Source: Galaxea fascicularis
Taxonomy: Eukaryota > Cnidaria > Anthozoa > Scleractinia > Euphylliidae
Assembly: GCA_948470475.1 (NCBI GenBank)
Contig: OX419337.1
Location: forward strand, 39,160,616 to 39,224,615
Reading direction: 5' to 3'
Length of the DNA stretch: 64,000 nt
Position numbers and translations under genes: made by a program. Below are positions 53,901 through 62,770 of the stretch, in pieces. The notes beneath the pieces are model-generated. The model saw only the letters and a program-made list of their open reading frames with translations. It had not been told where the DNA came from and ran no database searches. How positions within the stretch are numbered: the stretch's first letter is position 1; each line of letters starts with the position of its first letter.

Positions 53901-56900
53901 TAGCTTTCCTTTTTACAATTAGTGTTTGCTTATTGCAGCATTATTAAATCAATTGATTCCTGGCTCAAGACTGACCCTCTCCATGTTGTAGTCGTTCATT
54001 GCAAGGTTTGTTTATTAGTTTGTTAATTTTTGTCAGTTCTAAGTAGTGCAAACACACATAGACCTGTAGCTGTAGAATAAGTGTCAATGATTGGACAAAT
54101 GAATGACTAGGTTCAATTTGCTCACACCTTTGAGTTATTCTCATCATTCTTAGTGTATTTGTTGTCAAGGAAGCAGTTAAATGCAACTTGCCCTGATGGA
54201 CTAACTGACTGCATTCTGGCTTGCATTTTGTTTCAGGGAGGTAAGGGCAGAACAGGTGTTGTTATTGCAGCCTACATGCACTTCAGCAAGATTTGTTCCA
54301 GGTAAAGTTTTCTTTATGCACAAAGCTAGCTATTAAAGATCAGGGTAACAGTAAAAATGACTCAGTACATGTACATTGTGATGTTATTGCTGCCCTGTAG
54401 AATATTAAGGGCTGGTTATCCTGTGGTAGACTGGCACCCTATCCAGGTGGAGTGGTAATTCTTGTTGTTAAGCTGTGGCAGTTTGGGTCACATGGCTTTT
54501 GTGCAACTTTACCTTCTCTTGGAATTTGCACTTTTATCATCTGTTTTGTTATTATTACTCTTATAGTCCTCAAGCAGCACTTGACTGGTTTGCTATGAAG
54601 AGGTTCTATGATGACAGCTTGGGCGGAGTGACACAGCCATCACAGAGAAGGTGTGTTAAAACTTAAAGACCTGATATCATGATTGGTTTTGGGTTGGTTT
54701 TGGTAATTTTGCTTTTTGCTTTTGTCCATACATGTAGATATGTGCACTATTTCAGTGATTACCTTGATGGAAAAGTTAAACTCAACACAGAGTAAGTCAC
54801 TGAATTTGTTTTCATTTGATCCATGTTGACTACACAGCAGTGATCATGTGTTTATTTGTATGGAGGCAATTTTTTCTGGGTGAAAATTCCTTTATACAGT
54901 TTCCTATTTTTATGTGTAGCGTCAGCATATCAAGTTTATTTTCCATATTTTCACCAAGCAACTTCTCTTTTTTGAAGTATGACTGAGGACTCTACAGTAC
55001 CTGTAAACCAATGAGATATTTGAAATAGCATATTAAGTATATAAGAGCAAGCCTGCAAATAATTGTTGCCCATAAGCAGGTCATTTGTCAGGCCAGGGTC
55101 GAGTTTTGGGCAGACAAGAGAACAGTCTGGTCAGAAATCCACAGTTAGAGTGTCTGACCAGACTAAGCTTTTGCCGGTCAAAACCTAAAATTTACCGTGG
55201 GACATTTGTCCGATGACCGATTGTTATTTGCAGGCTTGTATGAGTGTATTCCAGCACAGTCTGTCTGATCAAATTTCTGGCCTTTTAATTTTTTTTCGTC
55301 AGTCCTATATTTCTTCACCATGTTATCATCCATGGAATTCCTGGTTTGGACACTAGAGGCGGTAAGAGCATTTCTTTTCTTGTCTTTTCTTCAAACTCCT
55401 TGTCAGTCACTGTATTTTGATTTCATTTGATGAAATATTTCCTTATTCAAAATGCAAAATGCGTATTAGTCTGAGAAGTTTAGTCGGTTGGGAAGTCTGT
55501 GCTAGGTGTTAAAAATGTGATAGTAGGGCAGTGAAGTGGGGTGCACCCTTTTTGTTGTTACCTTGTTCATTTTTATGCAAATAGTACTTGGTAGGATACC
55601 ATCAAACAGTCATAATGTTTCGAGTATGCGTAAGAATTAGGTTTGGGTCAGCATTTGGTCTGTGGTTGGTGTCAGGGTCATATTCAAGTTCACAGTTGAA
55701 GTTAATGTCAGTGACGTCTACATGTAGTTAGCTTTAAGGTCAGGGGTCGGTATTGGGTTGCTAACTGGTTGGGTTTTATACCGTTTAGGTTGTAAGCCAT
55801 TCTTGCGGGTTTATGAGGGACTGAAGCTAATTTATACCTCAGGAGTGTTGTGAGTATCAGTAACGGTCAGATAGAGACAATCCCCCTCTCCCGACCCTCC
55901 CAACTCTTCTTAAATTTAGAGTTCAACTGGGTGTGATAACTTTCAGTTGATCAGTGCCTTTTTTGGGTCAGACCTCGGACACAAAACATTCAAAATTCTG
56001 CTGGTGATACCCCCCCCCCCCTCACCCAACCCCACCCTTAATAAAACCATTGGGGCTTTCACCTCTGACCTGTGTACAGTTTCAAACACTGCCATTGTTA
56101 GATTGCAAAATTCCTTCCACACTTTCTACCGAAATACCCCCCTCAAGTCTTGAGAGCCCATTGAATGTAGTTATGCCCAAGATTTTTATACAGAATGACA
56201 ATTGTTATGTGGTAACCTGCCAAAGTGGACCTGCTCCTTATCAGAGTTTTTAATACAGTTATTGTATTTCAGTCACGTGACAGCAGACATGGAGCGAATC
56301 TGTATAACCATTGAGGGAGGACTGCTACTACGTGGGGATGCACTGGTAATTTTAACCTGAAACTGAGACAAACTAATTCCCTGTCATAAAACAAGGTGGA
56401 ACGTAGCAACACATGAACGTTTTCCTCTAAAGCTTTCATCAGAATGGTTACAGTTAAAAATTTCACCCCAGATTCAAAAGTTAAAATGATGACTTGTTCT
56501 TGTACATACGTACAGCAAAATGTTACAGAATGGTTACAGTTAAGAATTTCACCCCAGATTCAAAAGTTAAAATGATGACTTGTTCTTGTACATACGTACA
56601 GCAAAATGTTACAGAATGGTTACAGTTAAGAATTTCACCCCAGGTTCAAAAGTTAAAATGATGACTTGTTCTTGTACATACAGCAAAATGTGCAGGACCT
56701 CGTTAAGACCACTGCTTAATTGCTGCCAGTGTAGTTGTCACACTTGCGGATCGTGTTCAGTGCTGTGCTTTAGCAGAGCCTGGTCACCTCTGGCGACTTA
56801 CTTTTGCCTTTGGGCGACCAGGAAATATTAGTTTTTGCACCAAACCTATATCCTGCGCTCCCTGGATTTCAATGGTTTAGAGATTTTGGGTGCACAAGGC

Positions 56901-59611
56901 AACTACGTTTCCTAAAGCACAGCATTGTTTCCATGTTGGAAGCACCTTTTACACCACGATAAAAGTCAGGTTAAAAATACGTCTCAGAAGCTTTCAGTGC
57001 AGTGCTTGTTTACAAGGAGGATGTTATTTTGTACTTTTGTAACTTAAACTACTGTATTTTTTTAATTTAAATTGGATCCTGTGAATGAATGTTTAGCCTG
57101 CATTTGATTTCTTATGTTTCACGATAATTGTGTTGAGACTTTAAATCCTCTGAACTGCTTACAATTTTTGTTGTTTCAGATCAAATGTTACCACAAGAAC
57201 ACACTGTCTTCTGGCCGTGATATAATTTTTAGATGTCAGTTTCACACCGGCGCAATTAAGGATCATGGGTTGGTGCTTGATAAAACTGAACTCGATGACG
57301 CTTGCAAAGGTTGGTTGTATTGCTTTATCCCTCCCCTCCCTGAGATACACGCCTATGGAAACAGGAGAACGGCAACCAAAGTGATGCTTTACCCCTCCCC
57401 TCCCTGAGGTACACGCCTGTGTAAACAGGAGAACGGCAACCAAAGTGATGCTTTACCCCTCCCCTCCCTGAGATACGCGCCTGTGAAAACAAGAGAACGG
57501 CAACCAAAGTCTTGCTTTGCCCCTCCCCACCCTGAGGTACTCGTCTGTGTAAACAGGAGAACGGCAACAAGAGTGATGCTTTATCCCTCCCCTCCCTGAG
57601 GTACTCGCTTGTGTGAACAAGAGACCGGCTACCAAAGTAAGAAGAGAGATTTAAATTAAAGGTGTTAAGGCGGATTGTGCCTCATTGTCAGAGCCGTTTT
57701 TCTCGCTGTGGTACATAGCTCTGCAGTCTCTCATTAGTCAGTCCAGCTCTGCAGTACTGGCAGGAGTCCATTACTCCTGATACTGGTTAATAATATTTAT
57801 GCGTGTCATCTTTTTTGGCTCTATTTTGTACAAACCCACTGCTGTTCTGCCGTGTGCTTTCCTGTTTCCGGGATCAAATGCTACAGCAATCTGACCGCTT
57901 TTCTCTTAGGACGGATCGTAGCCCCCGACGAAGTCGCTTTCAGGGAAGTCGTATTTGGGGAGAGGAAACCGACACACGACTCCCCTCTGAAAAGCAACAT
58001 TGTGTGGAAGGGGACTAGGCGGAGAGCCACCTTTCCCTCATACCCCGTGGATTCTCTCCAATCGTTGTCCTTCGTAGACTTGTTCCAGTGCCCGTCGGCA
58101 TCCCATGACTGTCTCTGTAGCACAATCCTACGGCATTGACCCTCATTTATCTGTTATTGGATCTCCTGCATGTCAGGATGACGGGGTAGAAGAATAATGC
58201 ACTTTTTAAGTTTCCTCCGTCTCATTCATTCTAACGCTGTACTTTCTTGTTGTTTTTGTTTTTACCGGACAGATAGAAGATTTCCTGATGATTGTAAAGT
58301 GGAGTTTGTCTTTTCGGCCACTGGAAACTTTGTGTCAGGTTTGTTCATGCCAGTTCGTTACTTTACTATTAACATGTCATTATTGGGGTTATTTGCTGTA
58401 ATCATTATTTCTCAGTCCCACAAAGGAGCTCTCTTCGTATCACTAGGAAGTCATTAACAAGCGCGAAACAAAGTGAAACGCGTACAATTCATATACCTCT
58501 GCGGTTATAATTAACCGCCCTGCCAGTCGTGGAAACTGAGTTGCTGAACGTTTAGGCACCTTAAACACTGTGAATATAAGACTTGATACCATACAGGCTA
58601 TACCACGTTCTCTGGTTTTCATGAAGCCCTTGATTTACGGACAGTGCCCGGTGAAAAATGAATTGTGGAAATATTACGAACTATCCCTCCCATATTAGGA
58701 AGCTTAAGCAACGAGGACGGCAACGGCAACGAGAACGTCACAAAACAAGAGGCTTTTGCAGTTTTGTACATTTCTTTGCCGTCATCTGCAAAACAACAAC
58801 GTGGAATGATCAAAGTTACTGTAAGGAGCGCTTTCCATTTGTATGGAAAAACCGGTGAGAATTTTCCGCCAAATGGAACAGTACAACCGTTTAAGCGCTT
58901 TTCATTGGTGCGGAAAAACCGGTGGCAATTTTCAAAGAAATGGAACAGTACAGGTTTCTCCGGGTTTGGGAGCAACAAACCGCGCGTTTTCATGCATAAA
59001 GGATAATTGTTCTAGTGTCATGAGGCAAATGGTTCAGCGGTATTCCGGTCATTTCGGTAAAAACGAGAAAAGAGGAATAAATCTGAAGGTATTCCTTTTT
59101 TTCCGAGAAATTTCCAGTGGGAAGGACTGTTCCATTGGTTTTCCCACCGGAACGACCGGTATTTCCATGCAAACGGAAAGCGCTCAAGGTTTCTCGAGAA
59201 CGAGGGCGTATCACGGCAAAATCGTCATTCTTTTACCTTACTCTGACACCGTTCATAGTAACTTACTTCTTGGAGAGTCTGCCAGCATTTTCCAAGTTAA
59301 AAAGATTGGAATGTTCTTGAAAGACTTACAAAAACGGGAATAACTTGGAAATGACGTTTTCGTTGATGTCGCCGTTGTCGCTGCTTGAGCGCCCTGTTAT
59401 CTCAGTATCGGTGGCGAAACTTTTTACTGAAGTTCACACTTTTTTTCCCCAGAAATCAAAGGTAACGAGAGACTGCGTTCAATCATCCGACACTCTCTAC
59501 AGCCAATGGAGAATCCCGACACTGTTCTGTATCCTGAAATGGAGACCTGGTATGACGGCACAGATGGGAGTCCCTCATCACCCGCGCTTAGTGGAAGCAG
59601 TGCCAGAGAAG
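45032..59611 (+). CDS. Tensin-like protein: C2H2 finger, C1, PTEN-like phosphatase and C2 domains (3' part not in view)
   Basis: Nineteen exons: 45032-45226, 49146-49263, 50710-50747, 51179-51235, 51773-51870, 52213-52280, 53073-53170, 53327-53377, 53740-53795, 53939-54005, 54237-54301, 54567-54650, 54738-54791, 55303-55361, 55789-55849, 56273-56345, 57180-57309, 58273-58338, 59453-59611. All are GT-AG with consistent phases, giving 532 residues. Residues 11-35 ([12 protein letters not shown] start) form a C-x2-C-x12-H-x4-H finger like that of EEA1. Residues 76-117 are a C1 domain lacking its last Cys (Phe122). The phosphatase domain has [23 protein letters not shown] and the P-loop HCKGGKGRTG, with Cys281 and Arg287. 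The C2 domain has [18 protein letters not shown] and KVEFVFS. The order and exon content match tensins. A standard tensin ends in SH2-PTB; none is seen here, and exon 19 ends in phase 1. Reading past its donor gives a stop after 11 more residues. Confidence 0.93.
46829..46920. repeat. ATTGT-type microsatellite in tensin intron 1
   Basis: Runs of TATTG units, first perfect (46831-46850) and then degenerate with 'tatgtattgtatatg'. Confidence 0.7.
47814..48046. mobile_element. MITE in tensin intron 1 (CTGGTTTACA type)
   Basis: Inverted ends: AGTCTGGTTTACACAGTGAC and, inverted from the right, AGGCTGGTTTACATAGTGAC. The inside is built of repeated 'cataagcataagca' blocks in both orientations, with 'gtgtaaac' repeated as well, so it looks like several end fragments fused. 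Confidence 0.8.
48167..48310. mobile_element. MITE family M2, copy 2 (right-truncated)
   Basis: Begins AGGGTTGTCACTAAATTTTT and follows the element at 6598-6773 (ggggatac, gggattc.agttg, aaacatgctg..ttta.at), but no right terminal repeat is present. Confidence 0.6.
49511..49687. mobile_element. MITE in tensin intron 2 (CAGGGTTTTCA type)
   Basis: The left end CAGGGTTTTCAATAAGG is matched by the inverse of CTTCTAATGAAACCCCTG at the right. Inside, AAGTAAGCGGCG, AAGTAGGCGGCG and AACTAGGCGGCG form three diverged internal repeats. Confidence 0.65.
50073..50525. mobile_element. Composite TIR transposon carrying a captured tensin exon
   Basis: The unit starts CAAGCCCGCAAATAA and ends in the inverse of CAGGCCTGCAAATAA; GTATG lies directly outside both ends (50068-50072 and 50526-50530). 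Its parts are: a left MITE fragment (about 50073-50145), a segment matching the inverse of about 55239-55440 (50146-50334), and a full 191-bp MITE (50335-50525). That MITE equals the inverse of the 191-bp MITE at 55048-55238. It lies in intron 2 of the tensin-like gene. Confidence 0.85.
50212..50270 (-). pseudogene. Inverted copy of tensin exon 14
   Basis: On the minus strand these 59 bases are identical to exon 14 (55303-55361), encoding the start of the C2 domain ([18 protein letters not shown]). The donor GTAAG is kept. The acceptor AG of the real exon (55301-55302) is AT in the copy, so it cannot be spliced in the same way. It is antisense to the host transcript anyway. Confidence 0.93.
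50613..50624. repeat. Poly-G run
   Basis: Twelve G in a row in tensin intron 2, about 85 bp before exon 3. Confidence 0.9.
50857..50955 (-). repeat. Relic related to 33083-33231, with a hammerhead-like core
   Basis: Shares 'gttgataatgtaaattgacc', 'cagggatcc' and 'aaaagctgac' with the inverted repeat at 33083-33231. Minus-strand reading gives CTGACAAAGGGCTAAGGCTC then AAAATGTC, which resembles a decayed hammerhead core (CTGANGA, stem II, GAAA). Confidence 0.45.
51035..51071. repeat. Perfect 15-bp stem hairpin
   Basis: GAAAAATAGGAATAC (51035-51049) and its exact inverse (51057-51071) are separated by seven bases, in intron 3 of the tensin-like gene. Confidence 0.9.
52463..52952. mobile_element. 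TTAACCCTTTCACTCCCA-type MITE split by a SINE
   Basis: The left end TTAACCCTTTCACTCCCA (52463) pairs with the inverse of TGGGAGTCAAAGAGCTAG (to 52952). Subterminal 'attctccttac' and 'gtaaggagaaat' also pair. The interior is interrupted by the SINE at 52555-52829. It lies in tensin intron 6. Confidence 0.8.
52555..52829 (-). mobile_element. tRNA-Leu-like SINE, family B, copy 2, nested
   Basis: On the minus strand it starts with GGAGGCAGGATGGCCGAGTG (A box) and GGGTTCAAATCC (B box), as in the copy at 5143. It ends in a (TAAA)n-like tail at 52555-52575. Short direct repeats GCTGT(A/G)AA flank it at about 52551 and 52830. It is inserted within the MITE. Confidence 0.85.
53021..53066. repeat. TTTC microsatellite serving as polypyrimidine tract
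   Basis: TTTC repeated about eight times, then a T run, ending seven bases before the acceptor AG (53071-53072) of tensin exon 7. Confidence 0.9.
55048..55238. mobile_element. MITE in tensin intron 13, source copy
   Basis: 191 bp, ends CAAGCCTGCAAATAA and its inverse with one change. Flanks TATAAGAG and TATGAGTG may be a decayed 8-bp target duplication (6 of 8 equal), which would suggest hAT. It ends 62 bp before exon 14. The inverse of this MITE forms the right part of the composite unit at 50073-50525. Confidence 0.85.
56441..56692. repeat. 86-bp tandem triplication in tensin intron 16
   Basis: Starts at 56441, 56527 and 56613, each AGAATGGTTACAGTTAA.AA; differences are single bases plus a few-base loss in the third copy. 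Confidence 0.92.
56759..56927. mobile_element. MITE family M1, copy 3 (tensin intron 16)
   Basis: Ends AGTGCTGTGCTTTAG and its inverse; the interior matches copies at 2119 and 29753 (cttttgcctttgggcgacca, tttttgcaccaaac). Confidence 0.8.
57321..57640. repeat. 64-bp minisatellite, five units, next to the exon 17 donor
   Basis: Unit starts at 57321, 57385, 57449, 57513 and 57577, exactly 64 bp apart; each contains 'cctcccctccctgag' and 'aacaggagaacggcaac'. The first unit begins 12 bp after the GT of intron 17. Confidence 0.95.
58697..59394. mobile_element. TIR element family T1, copy 2 (tensin intron 18)
   Basis: Left AGGAAGCTTAAGCAACGAGG; right end is the near-inverse (gccgttgtcgctgcttgagc). 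It shares 'cggcaacgagaacgtcacaa' and 'gtacatttctttgccgtc' with 25033-25380 (partly inverted there). The interior has about 65-bp direct repeats ('atggaaaaaccggtg' and 'cggaaaaaccggtgg' blocks). A 166-codon frame over it is not a protein I recognise. Confidence 0.75.
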
Positions 59612-62151
59612 GTAAAAACGCATCTTGGTACTGTTAATGATCTTTACAGATCCGAGAATTTGGGAATTTTGTAAAGAAGAACTACCAAAAGCTCGTACTA
59701 CAGCTCAGTACTACAGCTCCGATTGTATGGCGGATTTCATCCACTGACTCAAAAGTTAGAACCACCGTTTCTTCACTGTGTTAGTTAAATTGTAAAAATC
59801 CTTTTGTAATGTACTTGCATGTTCGTTTTGAGGACTTGATAAGAAATAGCAAAAACAGAGAATTTTTTTCGTGCATGACAAAGTAGTCGTTCTTTTCTGA
59901 AACCTTTTTGAAAAAAGACATTATTTTTTCTTGTTCACACAGAAGCTGAAGAACATTCGAAAAAACGGTGATATTTTTATTTCAAGAATTAATATATATG
60001 AGATTTGCCAGAGAGAGAAGTAGATATTTGAACAATATTTTTTGTTTTTGTTTTTACCGTTTGTCCGTTTTGTTTTATAAACGTCGTTGAGTTGTTTTCC
60101 ATTGATAGTCTTGTTGTTAATAAGAATCTCTCTTAGCCTTGCCGACATTTTTTTTCAAATGGTCCTGAGCTCTTGTAAATTGGGTTCAGCATTGGTTACT
60201 AATTTATAGGTTTTGGCGGAGGGGTTCATTTGTCAGTTAGTCAGTTTATAGTCTGAGTTTTTTTGTGGCTTTACGGAAAGCCGAGTCTCTCTTTGCCTGT
60301 TTGCTGTTTCTCATTTTTGTCATTAGCAAATACGTTCCTCTTGGATTATCCTTGAAAATATTCTGCTTCTTTTTTCATACGCTGACATTTAAAAGAAGAA
60401 AGAAAATAGTCGCCAGGAAGTGATATTTCTTATTTTTATGCGTGAACCAAGGTTTGTTAATTGCCTGCACGAATAACTTGAACGTTTCACTCTCATGTGA
60501 AAATTGATAACTCTAAACGTACGTGTCTCATTCATTTATAAAAATGCTTAACTTTAACAAATAGTGCCCACAAAAAAAGTCCTGAAATTTTAAGTAGATT
60601 CGTTGTTAGAAGCAAGAACGTGCGTGTTTTTGAATGAAAAGGTCAGAACGAGCGAGAAGAATGTTCTGTGAGACTGGGGAGCCTTTGCGCGCGTGCGTGC
60701 ACTGTGTGAAGTGTGTGTGCGCGAGTTTCCACGCTTTTCGCGACTTCTGTTTTCCTGTTTATGTTTTCAAATTTTCATGCTAGTAATAATATCATGCAGT
60801 GTCGTCCCAATAAGACTTAAAACGTCGAGTGGCACACCATATTAAAAAGAAATTATTTTCAATAAATTGAATAATATGTAAGTTGTTGTATAAAACTTTA
60901 TACTCCTTGAATAACATTAAAGGTGGAATCTTCTCGCTTTTTGACTGATTTACTGACAAATTAACCCCTTTAAAAAGTTTGAAAGTTTTCATTACGTACA
61001 CTGTAGGATTATAATTTGTAAATGGTACATCTGGTTACTTGACCAATTACCACGTTGTGTTGCAATATTTTCTCAACTTTGAACGCTTTTGTATTTATTA
61101 GAAATTAATAAATATTTATGGTTGATTATTAATTGGTGATTAATTAATTAGAATTTTCATTGCGAGTTTTAGGTTTTGATAATATCCTTTGGGCTTCTCC
61201 CCTAGAACGCCACGGGGGGTGGGGGGTGGGGTGTTTTTGGCAACTGTGTATTTCAAGTCTGACGAAAAGCTTTATTTGTGTCGGGCATTATGCATGAAAG
61301 ATATTGAGTTTAGGAGGGAGAAAAAGTTAGTTGTATCATTTTTATTGTGGAAGATTTTCAAAGCACGTTCGTGAGAGTGTGGTCATTAGGCATGTATAGT
61401 ATTATTCCCCGGCTCAAAGCCGGTTGTTTTATTTTAAAAAATCTGCTTACAAAGTCGTTACACTTTTAAAAGTCGTTTCGCTACGTTGTCGTTAGTTGGG
61501 CTCCAAGCCCTCTTGCCCTCAAGCCCTCAAAGTCGTTGCTCTTCTCATTTCGCTGTAGATTTGATTTCCGTTGTCAGACGCCAGGCCTGACTAAGAGGTA
61601 ACGAAAACAGGCTTCAACCTTGAAAAAGATAGGTTAGACTTGGTATACTAAGTTGATGGCCGTGTCGACTTAAAAACTGTAGCGAAATTACTTTACTGAA
61701 GAACGACTGGAGTTATGTCAGATTAGGTTCAAAAAGGGTGAAAGTAATGCTTTTTGAGGAATAATCATCATTGGTATGAGGGCAATGTGGTAAATGGTCT
61801 AGGGCAAATCTTTTTACTTAATTTATAATTTTATATTTGATTTGTGGTCAGAATAAAATAAACAAAACTGGTTTTAATAAAACTGACAAGTGTTTCAATG
61901 TTGATTACGGTAAAATAGCGTCTAAACTCACTGTAAACCCATAGTGAATATTTCTTGAAATGTAAAATACTAAAAAAAGGCCCAAAAACTAGAACTACAG
62001 GGATTGTTCTTTAATTCCCAGGCGTAATTAACATGTAATTTCAGTGCATTATCAAGCAAACAGGGGACGACAATAGACAAATCAGTTGGAGGGTGTTATC
62101 TTTATTTCACACCAAATTCTCTTAATTAATTTACAGTGAAATGTATGGCAG
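59612..62151. other. Downstream of tensin exon 19; no clear exon
   Basis: AT-rich, with very few repeats and stops in all frames. It could be intron 19 or the 3' UTR of a short isoform: reading through exon 19 gives an early stop, and an AATAAA lies at 61852. A GT/GC-rich tract is at about 60686-60725, and a G-rich tract (ggggggtggggggtgggg) at about 61206-61230. Confidence 0.3.
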
Positions 62152-62202
62152 CTTGAAGGGAGAATTGCTTATCAGATCTTGGGAGTAAAAGGGCTAAGGA
62201 TC
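62152..62202. mobile_element. Solo right end of the TTAACCC-type MITE
   Basis: 'gggagaatt...atcttgggagtaaaagggctaa' matches the right terminus of the element at 52463-52952; the left part is missing. Confidence 0.5.
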
Positions 62203-62259
62203 TGTATGATAAGAAGAAGCCGAAATCGGTAATAAATTTGTAATGGGTGGGTGTGTAGT

Positions 62260-62277
62260 GGGGGGGGGGGGGGGGGG
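62260..62277. repeat. Poly-G run of 18
   Basis: Uninterrupted G run; a likely place for assembly or sequencing error. Confidence 0.9.
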
Positions 62278-62593
62278 CAGGAGAGGCCGTACCTTTTTAG
62301 GTTTATTAAATGAAGAGGCTGTGTCACCTGTAGATCGACGCTTGCCCTCTAAATTTAATAACTTAAAAAAGAAGCGTAAGAAAGACGATAAAGTAAGACG
62401 ATAAAGTAAAATCCTTTCAGTAGAAGTTAGTGGTCCTTTCAGTATCCTTTCAGTGGAAGAGCTGGTATGTTAACGTCAGATGTCTGTCAAGAGCTTAACG
62501 TTGAAAGCAACAAACCATTCTATAAAACCTGGCTTTCATCTTTAATATGTCACTATTGGCATCGCTATCATCGACGTAAGTGGGGTCGTCGCC

Positions 62594-62595
<2 letters not shown>

Positions 62596-62628
<33 letters not shown>

Positions 62629-62765
62629 TATCATCACCATCATCATCACCACCATCACCCCCACCATCATCATCATCGTCATCATCACCACCACCACCAC
62701 CACCATTACCATCACCATGATGATGATGATCATCATCATCATCGTCGTCATCATTATTGTCTTCA
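62596..62765. repeat. Compound trinucleotide repeat: (ATA)n, then CAT/CAC, GAT and CGT units
   Basis: About twelve ATA/TAA units run into CATCAC-type units and a GATGATGATGAT patch. Frames rich in His, Asp or Ile on both strands are artefacts of the repeat. Confidence 0.95.
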
Positions 62766-62770
62766 GCACT

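Noticed and set aside
58843..59343. 166-codon frame in tensin intron 18
   Set aside because: It lies wholly inside the T1 transposon, follows its internal repeats and has no recognisable domain.
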